A stretch of 64,000 nt of DNA from Anaeromyxobacter dehalogenans 2CP-C (GTDB taxonomy: Bacteria; Myxococcota; Myxococcia; Myxococcales; Anaeromyxobacteraceae), in NCBI RefSeq assembly GCF_000013385.1, contig NC_007760.1:4376001-4440000 (forward strand). The letters run 5' to 3'. Shown in pieces: positions 24,495-32,609 of the stretch (position 1 is the first letter of the stretch; every line of letters starts with the position of its first letter). Made by a program: the position numbers and the translations under genes. The notes under the pieces were generated by a model, which saw only the letters and a program-made list of their open reading frames with translations, was not told where the DNA came from and did not search any database.

Positions 24495-25556
24495 TCAGCC
24501 GAGGCGCGCGCGCGCCTGCGCCAGCGCCGCGTGCACCTGCTCGAGCGCGCGCTTCGCGGAGGCGAGCTCGTCGCGCTCGGCGCGGAGCCGGTCCAGCTCC
24601 GCCGCGAGCTGATCGCGCTCGCGGGCCAGCTCGCCCACCGCGGTGCGCAGCCGGGCGCCGTCGGCGGCGCCGGCGCGGAGCTCCTCGGAGAGGCGCTCCA
24701 CCTCCTGCTCGCGCTCGGCGCGCACGCGCGCCTCCTCGTCGGCGCGGCGGGTGACGTCGTCGAGCAGGCGGGCGCGCTCCTCGTCGAGCGCGGAGAGCGC
24801 CTGCGCGCGCCGCACCGACTCGTCGCGCTCCTGCTCGAGCGCGTCCATCTCGCCGAGCAGGTCGGAGAGCACGCCGCGCTTGTCCTCCAGCTCCTTCTCG
24901 GCGACGGCGAGCCGCTCGGTCGCCCCGCGCGCCTCGCCGGCGGCGCGGGCCAGCTCCTGCCGCGCCTCGTCCAGGTCGGCGCGGAGCGCCTCCTCGCGCT
25001 CGCGCGCGCGCACCAGCTCGACCTCGAGGTCCTTCACCAGGCCGAGCACGCTCTCGGCGGCGCGGGCGGGATCCGCCGGCGCGGGCTCGAGCCGGGGCGC
25101 GGGCTTCGCCGCCTCGGCCACCCGGCGCTTGATCTTCTGCAGCCGCTCGCGGCGCTCCTGCACGTCGCCCTGCGCCCGGGCCGGCGCCTCGGCCGCGACC
25201 GGCGCGGCGGCGGGGGCGGCGGCGCGCGCGACCGGCGCGGGCGCGGCGACCGGGGCCGGCGCGGGCGGCTCGGCCGCGGTCACCTGCGCGGCGGCCTCGG
25301 CGGCGGCGTGGATCGCGACCCTGCCGCGCGCGGCGGAGACGGTGGCGGCGGCGCGGGGCTCGGGCGCGGCGGACGCCGCGATGGCCTCGGGCGCGGCCGG
25401 CTCGGCGGCGGCGGGGATGGCGGCCTCGGCGACGGCGACCGCCTCGGGCGCGGCGGCGACCTCGGCCTCCGGCTCGGGGGCGGGCGCGGCGGGGAGGCCG
25501 GCGGCGCGGAGCCGCGGCTTCAGCTTGGGAACGTTCGCGTCGAAGGCCTTGCGCAT
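24495..25556 (-). CDS. pomX: PomX-like cell-division positioning protein
   Basis: 353 residues from ATG 25556; a GTG three codons upstream overlaps the pomZ stop, but the ATG gives the conserved N-terminus. Domain layout matches M. xanthus PomX: a short basic N-terminal peptide MRKAFDANVPKLKPRLRAAG, an Ala/Pro/Glu-rich disordered stretch (about residues 20-140), and a long C-terminal coiled coil (about 170-350, full of heptads such as ELVRAREREEALRADLDEAR). In M. xanthus the N-terminal peptide, including Lys13 and Arg15, stimulates the ATPase of PomZ; residues 13 and 15 here are also Lys and Arg. Clustered with pomZ and pomY. It would form the scaffold placing the Z-ring. Confidence 0.82.
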   Translation of the reverse strand: MRKAFDANVPKLKPRLRAAGLPAAPAPEPEAEVAAAPEAVAVAEAAIPAAAEPAAPEAIAASAAPEPRAAATVSAARGRVAIHAAAEAAAQVTAAEPPAPAPVAAPAPVARAAAPAAAPVAAEAPARAQGDVQERRERLQKIKRRVAEAAKPAPRLEPAPADPARAAESVLGLVKDLEVELVRAREREEALRADLDEARQELARAAGEARGATERLAVAEKELEDKRGVLSDLLGEMDALEQERDESVRRAQALSALDEERARLLDDVTRRADEEARVRAEREQEVERLSEELRAGAADGARLRTAVGELARERDQLAAELDRLRAERDELASAKRALEQVHAALAQARARLG

Positions 25557-25561
25557 GTCGG

Positions 25562-26512
25562 TCACGCTCCCGCGACGCCGGCGGCCGCCGCGGCGGCCCG
25601 GACGCGCCCGAGGATCTCCTGCTGCACCGCCTCGAGGTCGGTCGCGCCCTTCGAGTCGGCGTCGAAGCCGAAGATGGGGCAGCCCTCGCTCGACGCCTGC
25701 GCGAACTTCGTGCACTGGCGGACCACCGTGTCGAGCAGGTAGTCGGCGTAGTGCTCGCGCAGCGCGCCCAGCGCCTCGCGGGCGATCTTGAACGTCTGGT
25801 TGAACGCGTTCACCACGATGAAGATGTTCTCGAGCTGGTGCGACAGGTCCTGCTCGAGCCCCTGGATCGTCTCGAACAGCAGCCGCAGGCCGTCGTAGGA
25901 CAGGAAGTCCGCCAGCACCGGGATGACGAGGTCGGTGGCGGCCATGAGCGCGTTCAGGTTCAGCAGCCCGAACGACGGCGGCGCGTCGAGCACGATGAAG
26001 TCGTAGCGCGCCACCGCGCCCTGCAGCGCGTTCCGCAGCCGGAACTCGCGCCCGGCGAGCGGCATGAGCGCGAGGTCGATGGTGCTCATGGCGAGGTTCG
26101 CCGGGACCAGCGACAGGTTCGGCATGCCGGTCGGGACGGTGACCTCTTCGATGGGCACCTTCCGGATCAGCACCTCGTGCAGCGTGCGCGTGAAGCTCGA
26201 GCCCTCCTGGCCCAGGCACTTGGTGGCGTGGCCCTGGCTGTCGAGGTCGATCATCAGCACGCGGTAGCCGCGCTCGGCCAGGCGGTACGCGTACGAGGTC
26301 GAGAGGCTGGTCTTGCCGGTGCCGCCCTTGAAGTTGAGGAACAGCTGGATGCGGTGCGGGAACGGCTCGGGCGTGCGCTTCAGCTTCTCTCGCAGGACCG
26401 GGAGGTCCGCCATGCCGAAGCCGTCCTTGCGGCCCAGCGCCGACACCACCTGCTTCTCGGTGGCGCCGACGATCTGGGCGAGGCGCTTCGAGGTGTACCG
26501 GACGTTCTCCAT
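25562..26512 (-). CDS. pomZ: PomZ-like ParA/MinD-family ATPase
   Basis: 316 residues from ATG 26512. A short DNA-binding-like N-terminus (YTSKRLAQIVGATEKQVVSALGRKD, residues 5-30) precedes a ParA core: deviant Walker A FKGGTGKTSLS with the signature Lys, Walker A' LMIDLDSQGHATKCLG, and Walker B FIVLDAPPSFGLLNLNAL. ParA ATPases form ATP-dependent nucleoid-bound dimers; in the Pom system dimers on DNA move the PomX/PomY cluster to midcell, where FtsZ is recruited. Lies 8 bp downstream of the HEAT-repeat gene and 5 bp upstream of pomX, one operon. A generic chromosome-partition ParA is less likely since no ParB is adjacent. Confidence 0.85.
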   Translation of the reverse strand: MENVRYTSKRLAQIVGATEKQVVSALGRKDGFGMADLPVLREKLKRTPEPFPHRIQLFLNFKGGTGKTSLSTSYAYRLAERGYRVLMIDLDSQGHATKCLGQEGSSFTRTLHEVLIRKVPIEEVTVPTGMPNLSLVPANLAMSTIDLALMPLAGREFRLRNALQGAVARYDFIVLDAPPSFGLLNLNALMAATDLVIPVLADFLSYDGLRLLFETIQGLEQDLSHQLENIFIVVNAFNQTFKIAREALGALREHYADYLLDTVVRQCTKFAQASSEGCPIFGFDADSKGATDLEAVQQEILGRVRAAAAAAGVAGA

Positions 26513-26520
26513 CGTGTCCT

Positions 26521-28122
26521 CTATGCCATGAACCAGCGCGCCCCGCGCTGGACGAGGGCGCCGCGGGCCGCCAGGGCGGCGAGCGCGGCGTCGACGCGCG
26601 GCTGCGGCGCGCCGAGCACGGCGGAAAGATCCGCGGCGGTGCAGCCGCGGAGCGCGATGCGGACCTCGCCCACGATCCCGGCGTCGAGGCCGGGATCGGC
26701 GGGGGCGGCCTCCCTGACGGCGACCGCCACCGCGGTGCGCGGCGAGCCCTGGACGGCCGCTCGCCGCGAGCTCGTCGAGGGGCGGGCGGGGGCCTGCGCG
26801 GGGCGAGCGGGGGCGAGCGCGTCCGCCCCGGCCATCACCGCGTCGCGCAGCGCCGCCCCGTCCATCGCGGCGAGCCGCTCGGCGATGCGGCGCGAGGCGG
26901 CCCGGCGCGCGGGCGCGGAGCCGTCCGACGAGATGCGCTCGCCGGCCACGCGCGACAGCGCCGACGCGGCCGCGCGGCGCACGCTCTCGTCCGGGTGCTC
27001 GAGCGCGCGCGCCAGCGCGCCCTGCGCGCGGGCGGTGGGCCGGCCGGACAGCGCCGCCGCGGCCGCGCGGGCCACGCCGCGGTCGGGATCGCCGAGCGCG
27101 ACCGACAGCGCCGCCTCGGCGCGCTCGCCCGGCGCGTAGCCGAGCAGGAGCGCCGCGCGGCGCCGCACGATGGGGCTCGGATCCGAGAGCGCGTCGGCGA
27201 GCCGCGGCTCCGCGTCGCCGGACGCCACCGCGTTCAGCGCCTCCAGCGCGGCCACCCGCACGGCCGGGCGCGCGTCCTCGAGCGCCCGCTCCGCCAGCGG
27301 CGCCGCGAACGGCTCCTTGAACCGGGCCAGCGCCCCGAGCAGCGCCGCCTTCACCTCGCCGTCCTCCTCGCGCCCGAGCGCGGCGGCGAGCAGCGGCGCG
27401 GCGGCCTTCGAGCCGAGCGCCTCCAGCGTGCGGACGGCGCGCTGGCGGGTGCGCGCATCCGGGGCGCGCAGGTCGTCCATGGACCGCTCGTAGAGCACGC
27501 GGTCGGCGCGCGTCGCGAGCAGCTCCTTCATCCGGTCGGTGTCGCGCCCGGAGAGCCCCACCCGCCCCTCGGCCTCGAACCGCCCGGCGAGCTGCGACAC
27601 CCCCTCGGCGGCCTCGCGCGCCTTCGGCACGTGCACGGCGCCGCCCGCGTCCACCCGGACGCCGCCGGCCTCGGCCGCGGCCTTCCACGCCCGCAGCGCC
27701 TCGATCTCGGCGCGCAGCTCCGCGATGAAGCCGGCCAGGTCGGCCCCGCCCTCCTCCGGCCCGGGCGCGCCGTCGGCGCCGGTCGCGCCGCCGATGCGGG
27801 CCCGCTCCACCAGCCCGGACAGGAGCCGCTCCCGCTCGCCCTCCAGCAGCCGCACCCGCTCGACGAGGTCGTCGGCCTGCGCCTGGGCGTCGGCCCGCGC
27901 GCCGCGCTCGGCCGCGGCAGCCTGCTCCAGCTCGACCTCGCGCCGGTGCGCCCTGGCCGCGTCGGCGCGCGCGCGCTCGGCGGTGGTGCGCGCCGCCGCG
28001 AGCTCGGATTCGAGCTGGGAGACGCGGCACTCGAAGAAGACGATCTTCTCGAGCGCGCTCCTGAGGAGCCCCTCCGGATCGATCGCCGCCGCCACTCCGT
28101 TGACCTTCGCCCCGTCCGCCAT
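26521..28122 (-). CDS. pomY: PomY-like coiled-coil/HEAT-repeat protein
   Basis: 533 residues from ATG 28122. Order of regions: coiled coil (about 20-115, VFFECRVSQLESELAAAR), linker, HEAT-like repeats (about 200-390: ARTRQRAVRTLEALGSKAAAPLLA and at least five similar helical pairs such as PAVRVAALEALNAVA and ESVRRAAASALSRVA), a disordered segment, and a small C-terminal winged-helix-like end. This coiled-coil-plus-HEAT plan and neighbourhood match M. xanthus PomY, which stimulates PomZ and bundles FtsZ. The disordered segment RPSTSSRRAAVQ is encoded by a degenerate dispersed repeat (26757-26789). First gene of the operon, with a good promoter upstream. Confidence 0.78.
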   Translation of the reverse strand: MADGAKVNGVAAAIDPEGLLRSALEKIVFFECRVSQLESELAAARTTAERARADAARAHRREVELEQAAAAERGARADAQAQADDLVERVRLLEGERERLLSGLVERARIGGATGADGAPGPEEGGADLAGFIAELRAEIEALRAWKAAAEAGGVRVDAGGAVHVPKAREAAEGVSQLAGRFEAEGRVGLSGRDTDRMKELLATRADRVLYERSMDDLRAPDARTRQRAVRTLEALGSKAAAPLLAAALGREEDGEVKAALLGALARFKEPFAAPLAERALEDARPAVRVAALEALNAVASGDAEPRLADALSDPSPIVRRRAALLLGYAPGERAEAALSVALGDPDRGVARAAAAALSGRPTARAQGALARALEHPDESVRRAAASALSRVAGERISSDGSAPARRAASRRIAERLAAMDGAALRDAVMAGADALAPARPAQAPARPSTSSRRAAVQGSPRTAVAVAVREAAPADPGLDAGIVGEVRIALRGCTAADLSAVLGAPQPRVDAALAALAARGALVQRGARWFMA

Positions 28123-28206
28123 TCACCCGCCCTCGGGTCAACGCGCCGCCCGCCGCCGCGCGCCCGCCAGATCCCGCCTGATCCCGGGATCTTGCGTCGA
28201 TATCGC

Positions 28207-28235
28207 AGCATACGGGTTCGGGATCCCGATGGCAA
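28207..28235 (-). promoter_or_regulatory. Sigma-70-type promoter of the pom operon
   Basis: On the minus strand, TTGCCA (28235-28230) and TATGCT (28212-28207) are separated by 17 bp. The leader to the pomY ATG is about 80 nt. GATCCC words surround it: a palindrome GATCCCGGGATC at 28180-28191 in the leader, GGGATCCCGA inside the spacer, and GATCCC further upstream near 28262. Confidence 0.6.
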
Positions 28236-28305
28236 ACAACTTGACGCCCGGCCCGGACCGGTGATCCCGGCCCGGACCGGGCGTCCTGGCCCGGCGCTCA
28301 CGCGC

Positions 28306-29679
28306 TCAGGCGCGTTCACCCGGCGTGACGTCCTCCAGCCCGTGCGCCCCCGCCCCGCGCTCGGACCGCCAGAGCAGGAACGAGAACACGAACCCCGCGC
28401 TGGAGAGGACCGCCAGCATCAGCACCACCGGCACCCAGCCGCCCGGCGCCGCGGCGCTGGCGTGCCCCGCGTCCTTCACCTTGCCCATGCCCCAGCTCAT
28501 GGCCGCCCAGCCCACCTGCTGGCAGAACGTCATGAGCGCGTAGGCCGAGCCGAGCCGGCCCGCCGGCACGAGGTAGGTGACCGCCGGCCAGAGCACCGCC
28601 GGGACCAGCGCGAAGGCGAGCCCCATCATCGCCATCGCGAGCACCAGCTCGAGCGGCGTGCCGGCGGCGAGCACCGTCCCGAGCAGCGGCAGGCGCACCT
28701 CCGGGAGCACGACGCCGGTGTGCCACCAGAGCATGAGCAGGAACGGCGGCACGAGCAGCGCCGAGCCGGCCGCCATCATCAGGGCGCGCTTGCCGAACTT
28801 GTCCGCCAGGAGCCCGAACAGCGGCATGCCGATCATCGAGAGCAAGGGGAGCACGCTCTTCAGGCTGCCGGCCGCCTCGTTGGAGAGGCCGCGGTAGTCG
28901 ATGAAGAACAGGTTCGCGAAGGTGCGGAACGGGAAGATGGTCGCGTAGAACGCGACGCAGAGCCCGACCACCCACCAGTAGGCGCGGTCGAACCGGACCA
29001 GGTCGCCGAGCACGAGCTTGTCGGTCGCGACCGTGCCCTTCACGCCGTAGCGCCGCGCCGCGTTCGCCTCCAGGCCGGCGTAGATCACCGCGAACACGAA
29101 CCAGGCCACGCCCAGCACGCCGGCGAGCAAGAGCGGCGCCTGCCAGCCGCGCTCGAACAGGCCGCGGGCGAAGTTCGGCGACTGGTCGGCGGCGAGCGAG
29201 CCGAAGCGCGCGATGAGGAGCTGGACGGCGAGCGCGAAGGAGATCTCCTTGCCCTTGAACCAGCGCCCGACGACCGTGGTCGCGGCCACGATGAACAGCT
29301 CCGAGCCGACGCCGAGCACGAAGCGCCCGGCCGCCATCCCCAGCGCCGGGGTGCCCGGCGTGAGCGCCGGGCCGAACGCGATGAGCAGCGTGCCGGCCGC
29401 GCCGATGGCGCCGAACAGCACCGACGAGCGCGCGGTGCCGAGCCGGTCGATGAGCACGCCGCCGGCGAGGAGCGTGAGCAGCGCCGCGACGTTGTAGGCG
29501 GTGTCGAGCAGGCCCACCTGCTCGCCGGTGAACCCGAACGCCTTCTCGAGCAGCGGGGTGACCGGGTAGAGCGCGTCGAAGACGTAGTAGTTGCCGAACA
29601 TCGCCACGCTGCAGGCGAGCAGCACCAGCCATCGGTAGCCGGCCGGCTGCGGGCGCGGCGAGGGGGCGGCCTCGGTCAT
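28306..29679 (-). CDS. Major facilitator superfamily transporter
   Basis: A 457-residue MFS protein with 12 predicted transmembrane helices (first YRWLVLLACSVAMFGNYYVF). The loop 2-3 motif GGVLIDRLGTARS and its counterpart LFGLLADKFGKRALMM are visible. The overall pattern, including FGNYYVFDALYPV and FIDYRGLSNEAAGSL, recalls the MFSD1-like branch, but substrate is not assigned. Start ATG 29679 is chosen because the upstream ATG 29691 lies in a -10-like element. Downstream of pomY but with its own start region. Confidence 0.85.
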   Translation of the reverse strand: MTEAAPSPRPQPAGYRWLVLLACSVAMFGNYYVFDALYPVTPLLEKAFGFTGEQVGLLDTAYNVAALLTLLAGGVLIDRLGTARSSVLFGAIGAAGTLLIAFGPALTPGTPALGMAAGRFVLGVGSELFIVAATTVVGRWFKGKEISFALAVQLLIARFGSLAADQSPNFARGLFERGWQAPLLLAGVLGVAWFVFAVIYAGLEANAARRYGVKGTVATDKLVLGDLVRFDRAYWWVVGLCVAFYATIFPFRTFANLFFIDYRGLSNEAAGSLKSVLPLLSMIGMPLFGLLADKFGKRALMMAAGSALLVPPFLLMLWWHTGVVLPEVRLPLLGTVLAAGTPLELVLAMAMMGLAFALVPAVLWPAVTYLVPAGRLGSAYALMTFCQQVGWAAMSWGMGKVKDAGHASAAAPGGWVPVVLMLAVLSSAGFVFSFLLWRSERGAGAHGLEDVTPGERA

Positions 29680-29687
29680 GGCCGCGC

Positions 29688-29693
29688 ACATTA
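29688..29693 (-). promoter_or_regulatory. -10 hexamer TAATGT, leaderless-type spacing
   Basis: TAATGT ends 8 nt before the MFS gene ATG at 29679 on the minus strand; no Shine-Dalgarno between. The in-frame ATG 29691 overlaps it and would not be transcribed. Confidence 0.5.
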
Positions 29694-29724
29694 CCCGAGA
29701 GCGCCGCGGAGGTGCGGGCCGAGA

Positions 29725-30180
29725 TCAGGGCTGCGGGGGCGGGCCCGCCGGGAAGGACTCCCCGCGGCTCCGCACGTAGTCCCGCTCGTCCTCGGCCGGC
29801 AGCGGAGACGGCTCGGGGACGCCCGGCCGCGGCGCGGCGGAGGCGGCGCGCCCGGCGGCCAGCTCCGCGAACAGGTCCCGCGCCTCGGACGGCGTGGCGG
29901 CGGCGGGGAAGGCGCGCGGGGTGGGGACGCGCCAGATGTCCGGGATCTCTCCGTGCGCGAGCTGCAGGAGCGCCGCCTCGCTGCGGGCCACCACCAGCGC
30001 GCCGTCGCGCTCGCCGCGCACCTCGTCGTAGCGCAGCACCTGCTCCTGCCGGAACAGGATGGGGAACCCCTTCACCACGCGGAAACCCCAGTCGTAGAGC
30101 GCGTCCACGCGACCCAGCGGCCGGCCGTCGAGATCGCGGACCGCCTGGCCGAGCCGCACGCCGTTGCGTTCGTCGGTCAT
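29725..30180 (-). CDS. PRC-barrel-like domain protein
   Basis: A 151-residue protein from ATG 30180. Residues 5-75 (VRLGQAVRDLDGRPLGRVDALYDWGFRVVKGFPILFRQEQVLRY) follow the PRC-barrel pattern G..V.D.dG..iG.V, a small beta-barrel found in ribosome-maturation and storage proteins. The C-terminal half is low-complexity, Ala/Pro-rich and acidic, ending FPAGPPPQP. Function unknown. Flanked on the same strand by the CorC-like gene upstream and the MFS gene downstream. Confidence 0.6.
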   Translation of the reverse strand: MTDERNGVRLGQAVRDLDGRPLGRVDALYDWGFRVVKGFPILFRQEQVLRYDEVRGERDGALVVARSEAALLQLAHGEIPDIWRVPTPRAFPAAATPSEARDLFAELAAGRAASAAPRPGVPEPSPLPAEDERDYVRSRGESFPAGPPPQP

Positions 30181-30307
30181 GGCGCCGGAACGGTAACCCC
30201 TGGCACCCCCGCCCGGCACGGCCGGGGCGGGGCGGGACTCGCCCGGGGGCCGCACGCCCGCCCAGCCGCCGTTTCGGGCCGAGGGACGCCGGCCCGGGGG
30301 CCCGGCG

Positions 30308-31585
30308 CTAGCCGCCCCGCTTCACCCGCGCCGCGCGCACCTTCACGACGCGCCGCGGATCGGCCTCGGCCACGGTGAACACCCAGCCCTTCCAGAAGAA
30401 GCGGTCGCCGCGCGCCGGGATCGCGCCCGCCAGCGAGGAGACGAAGCCGGCCATGGTCTCGAAGCCCTCGTCCTCGGGGACGGCGGCCTGCGCGGCGCGG
30501 TTGAACTCCGCCACCGGCGCGGCGCCCTGCACGGTGAAGCTGCCGTCGGCGTGCTGCTCCACCTCGCGGCCCTCGTCGTCCTCCTCGAACTCGTCCTGGA
30601 TGTCGCCGACGATCTGCTCGAGCACGTCCTCGATGGTGCAGATGCCCATCACGCCGCCGAACTCGTCCACCACGAACGCCATGTGCAGGTGGCGGCGCTG
30701 CATCTCGCGCAGGAGCTGCTCGACCGGCTTCGACCAGGGCACGAAGTGCGCCGGGCGCAGGATGTCCGCGAGCACGATGAGCTCGGGGTGCGCGAGCAGC
30801 GGGACGAGGTCGCGCGCGTGGAGCACGCCGGCGATCTGGTCGAGGCTCTCGCGGTACACCGGCATCCGCGAGTGGCCCTCCTCCGAGAGCGTGCGGATGA
30901 TCTCCGGCACCGGCGTGCCGATCTCCACCGCCACCACGTCGGTGCGCGGGACCATCACGTCGCGCGCGACCTTCTCGCGGAACTCGAAGACGTTGTGGAT
31001 GAGCTCGCGGGTCCCCTCCGAGCCGGCGCCGGCGCGCCCGGCGTACTCCGCGAGCGCGCGCTCCATCTCGTCGAGCGGCGGCGGCGGGAGCGAGAAGCGC
31101 GCGCGGCGGCCGGCGACCCACGCCACCAGGCGGGCGAGCGGCCGGAGCAGCTCGCTCAGGCCGCGGAACGGGAGCGCCAGCGCCAGCGCCACCCCCTCGC
31201 CGTGCGCCGCGCCGAGGCCGCGAGCGGCGGCGGAGAGCGGCAGCGAGAGCAGGCCGGCGACGAGCGCGGTCGCGAGCCGCGCCGGCCAGGGCGGCAGCCC
31301 GGGGACGAGCGCGGGGCCGCCGGCGCCGGCCAGCACGCCCGCGAGCAGCGTGCCGAGCGTGGCGGCGGCGCGGAGCGTGAACGCGGTGGCCTCCGGGCTG
31401 CCGGCCAGCGCGCCGAGCGCCCGGGCGCGCGCGCCCGCGTCGGGCGGCTGCGCGAGCGCCTGCGCCCGCGGCACGCCGACCGCCACCAGCGCGGCCTCCA
31501 GCGCGGCCGCCACGGCCCGCAGCGCCAGCAGCGCCGCGATCCCCGCGACGAGCCACAGGATCCCCGCTGCCGAAGGTCCCTCCAT
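30308..31585 (-). CDS. CorC/HlyC-type CBS-domain membrane protein
   Basis: A 425-residue protein with an N-terminal transmembrane domain (residues 1-160, four hydrophobic segments, Ala/Leu-rich), a linker with the ACDP/CNNM-type motif ELIHNVFEFREKVARDVMVPRTDVVAVE, and two CBS motifs (PEIIRTLSEEGHSRMPVYRESLDQIAGVLHARDL and LLREMQRRHLHMAFVVDEFGGVMGICTIEDVLEQIVGDI). A C-terminal CorC_HlyC (transporter-associated) domain follows. Family members are linked to Mg2+/Co2+ efflux. Probably leaderless (TAGGGT at 31594-31599). Divergent from purS. Confidence 0.88.
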   Translation of the reverse strand: MEGPSAAGILWLVAGIAALLALRAVAAALEAALVAVGVPRAQALAQPPDAGARARALGALAGSPEATAFTLRAAATLGTLLAGVLAGAGGPALVPGLPPWPARLATALVAGLLSLPLSAAARGLGAAHGEGVALALALPFRGLSELLRPLARLVAWVAGRRARFSLPPPPLDEMERALAEYAGRAGAGSEGTRELIHNVFEFREKVARDVMVPRTDVVAVEIGTPVPEIIRTLSEEGHSRMPVYRESLDQIAGVLHARDLVPLLAHPELIVLADILRPAHFVPWSKPVEQLLREMQRRHLHMAFVVDEFGGVMGICTIEDVLEQIVGDIQDEFEEDDEGREVEQHADGSFTVQGAAPVAEFNRAAQAAVPEDEGFETMAGFVSSLAGAIPARGDRFFWKGWVFTVAEADPRRVVKVRAARVKRGG

Positions 31586-31593
31586 CGCCCCGT

Positions 31594-31599
31594 ACCCTA
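31594..31599 (-). promoter_or_regulatory. -10 hexamer TAGGGT, leaderless-type spacing
   Basis: TAGGGT, preceded by TGC (extended -10 TGn), ends 8 nt before ATG 31585 on the minus strand. It lies back to back with the purS -10 at 31636-31641. Confidence 0.5.
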
Positions 31600-31635
31600 G
31601 CAAAACCCGGGTGAGGCGCACGGGGCGGATTCTGC

Positions 31636-31641
31636 TATAAA
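31636..31641 (+). promoter_or_regulatory. -10 hexamer TATAAA, leaderless-type spacing
   Basis: TATAAA, preceded by CTGC (extended -10), ends 7 nt before the purS ATG at 31649, the same spacing as for sthA. No Shine-Dalgarno present. Confidence 0.55.
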
Positions 31642-31648
31642 CCCGCGC

Positions 31649-31894
31649 ATGGCGAAGAAGGCGCGCGTGTACGTCACGCTCAAGCGCGGGGTGCTGGACC
31701 CGCAGGGGTCGGCGGTGAACCGCGCCCTGCACGCGATGGGCTACGGCGAGGTCTCGGACGTCCGGCTCGGCAAGTTCATCGAGGTCGCCCTCGACGAGCA
31801 GCTGCCCGAGGCCGAGGCGCGGAGGCGGCTCGAGGAGATGTGCCGCAAGCTGCTCGCCAACACCGTCATCGAGGACTTCCGGATCGAGCTCTAG
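31649..31894 (+). CDS. purS: Phosphoribosylformylglycinamidine synthase subunit PurS
   Basis: An 81-residue small subunit of the three-part FGAM synthase (PurS-PurQ-PurL) of purine synthesis. Family blocks: VYVTLKRGVLDPQGSAVNRALHAMGY, VSDVRLGKFIEVAL, and LANTVIEDFRIEL at the C-terminus. PurS dimers bridge PurQ and PurL and help channel ammonia. purQ starts 18 bp downstream; purL is not in the window. Predicted leaderless transcript. Confidence 0.95.
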   Translation: MAKKARVYVTLKRGVLDPQGSAVNRALHAMGYGEVSDVRLGKFIEVALDEQLPEAEARRRLEEMCRKLLANTVIEDFRIEL

Positions 31895-31912
31895 CTCGGA
31901 CGGCACCGCACC

Positions 31913-32569
31913 ATGCGCGTCGGCATCCTCACCTTCCCCGGCTCCAACTGCGACCACGACTGCTACCACGTGGTGAAGCACGTCATGGGCGCCGAGGCCC
32001 AGTACGTCTGGCACAAGGACCGCCTGCCCGAGCAGCTCGACGCGGTGGTGGTCCCGGGCGGCTTCAGCTACGGCGACTACCTCCGCTGCGGCGCGCTGGC
32101 CCGCTTCTCGCCGGTGATCGCCGACCTCGTCACGTTCGCGGAGAAGGGCGGCCCGGTGCTCGGCATCTGCAACGGGTTCCAGATCCTGTGCGAGGCCGGC
32201 CTGCTGCCCGGCGTCCTCATGCGGAACGCGTCGCTGAAGTACATCTGCAAGGACGTCACGATCCGCGTCGAGGGGCAGGAGACGCCGGTGACCCGCGGCC
32301 TCGCCGGCCAGTCGCTGACCATGCCCATCGCGCACGCCGAGGGGAACTACTTCGCCGACCCGGAGACGCTCGACCGGCTCGAGGGCGAGGGGCGCGTCGT
32401 GTTCCGCTACGTCGGCGGCGCGCCGAACGGCTCGGCCCGCGACATCGCCGGGATCTCCGGCGGCCCTGCGCGCAACGTGGTCGGCCTGATGCCGCACCCG
32501 GATCGCGCCAGCGAGTCGATCCTCGGCCTCGAGGAAGGCAAGCGCATGTTCGCGGCGCTGCTCGGCTGA
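31913..32569 (+). CDS. purQ: Phosphoribosylformylglycinamidine synthase glutaminase subunit PurQ
   Basis: A 218-residue class I glutamine amidotransferase supplying ammonia to FGAM synthase. Catalytic Cys in [13 protein letters not shown] (about residue 88), with the catalytic His-Glu pair in the C-terminal block [12 protein letters not shown]-terminal [16 protein letters not shown] and [17 protein letters not shown] are standard PurQ motifs. Standard length. Directly downstream of purS. Confidence 0.96.
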
Positions 32570-32609
32570 TCGGGCGCGCCGCCCGCTCCCGGGGGGCCGA
32601 GGACGGACG

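Noticed and set aside
25557-25565. GTG 25565 as the pomX start (GTGA overlap with pomZ)
   Set aside because: The overlap is attractive, but ATG 25556 yields the N-terminus that aligns with the functional PomX peptide, including Lys13 and Arg15.
28230-28245. Sigma-54-like element TGGCAAACAACTTGAC on the plus strand
   Set aside because: The -12 element lacks the required GC (TTGA instead of TTGC) and no plus-strand gene follows. The same bases form the -35 of the minus-strand pom promoter.
29680-29691. ATG 29691 as the MFS transporter start
   Set aside because: It lies inside the TAATGT -10-like hexamer, so the transcript would begin downstream of it; ATG 29679 fits.
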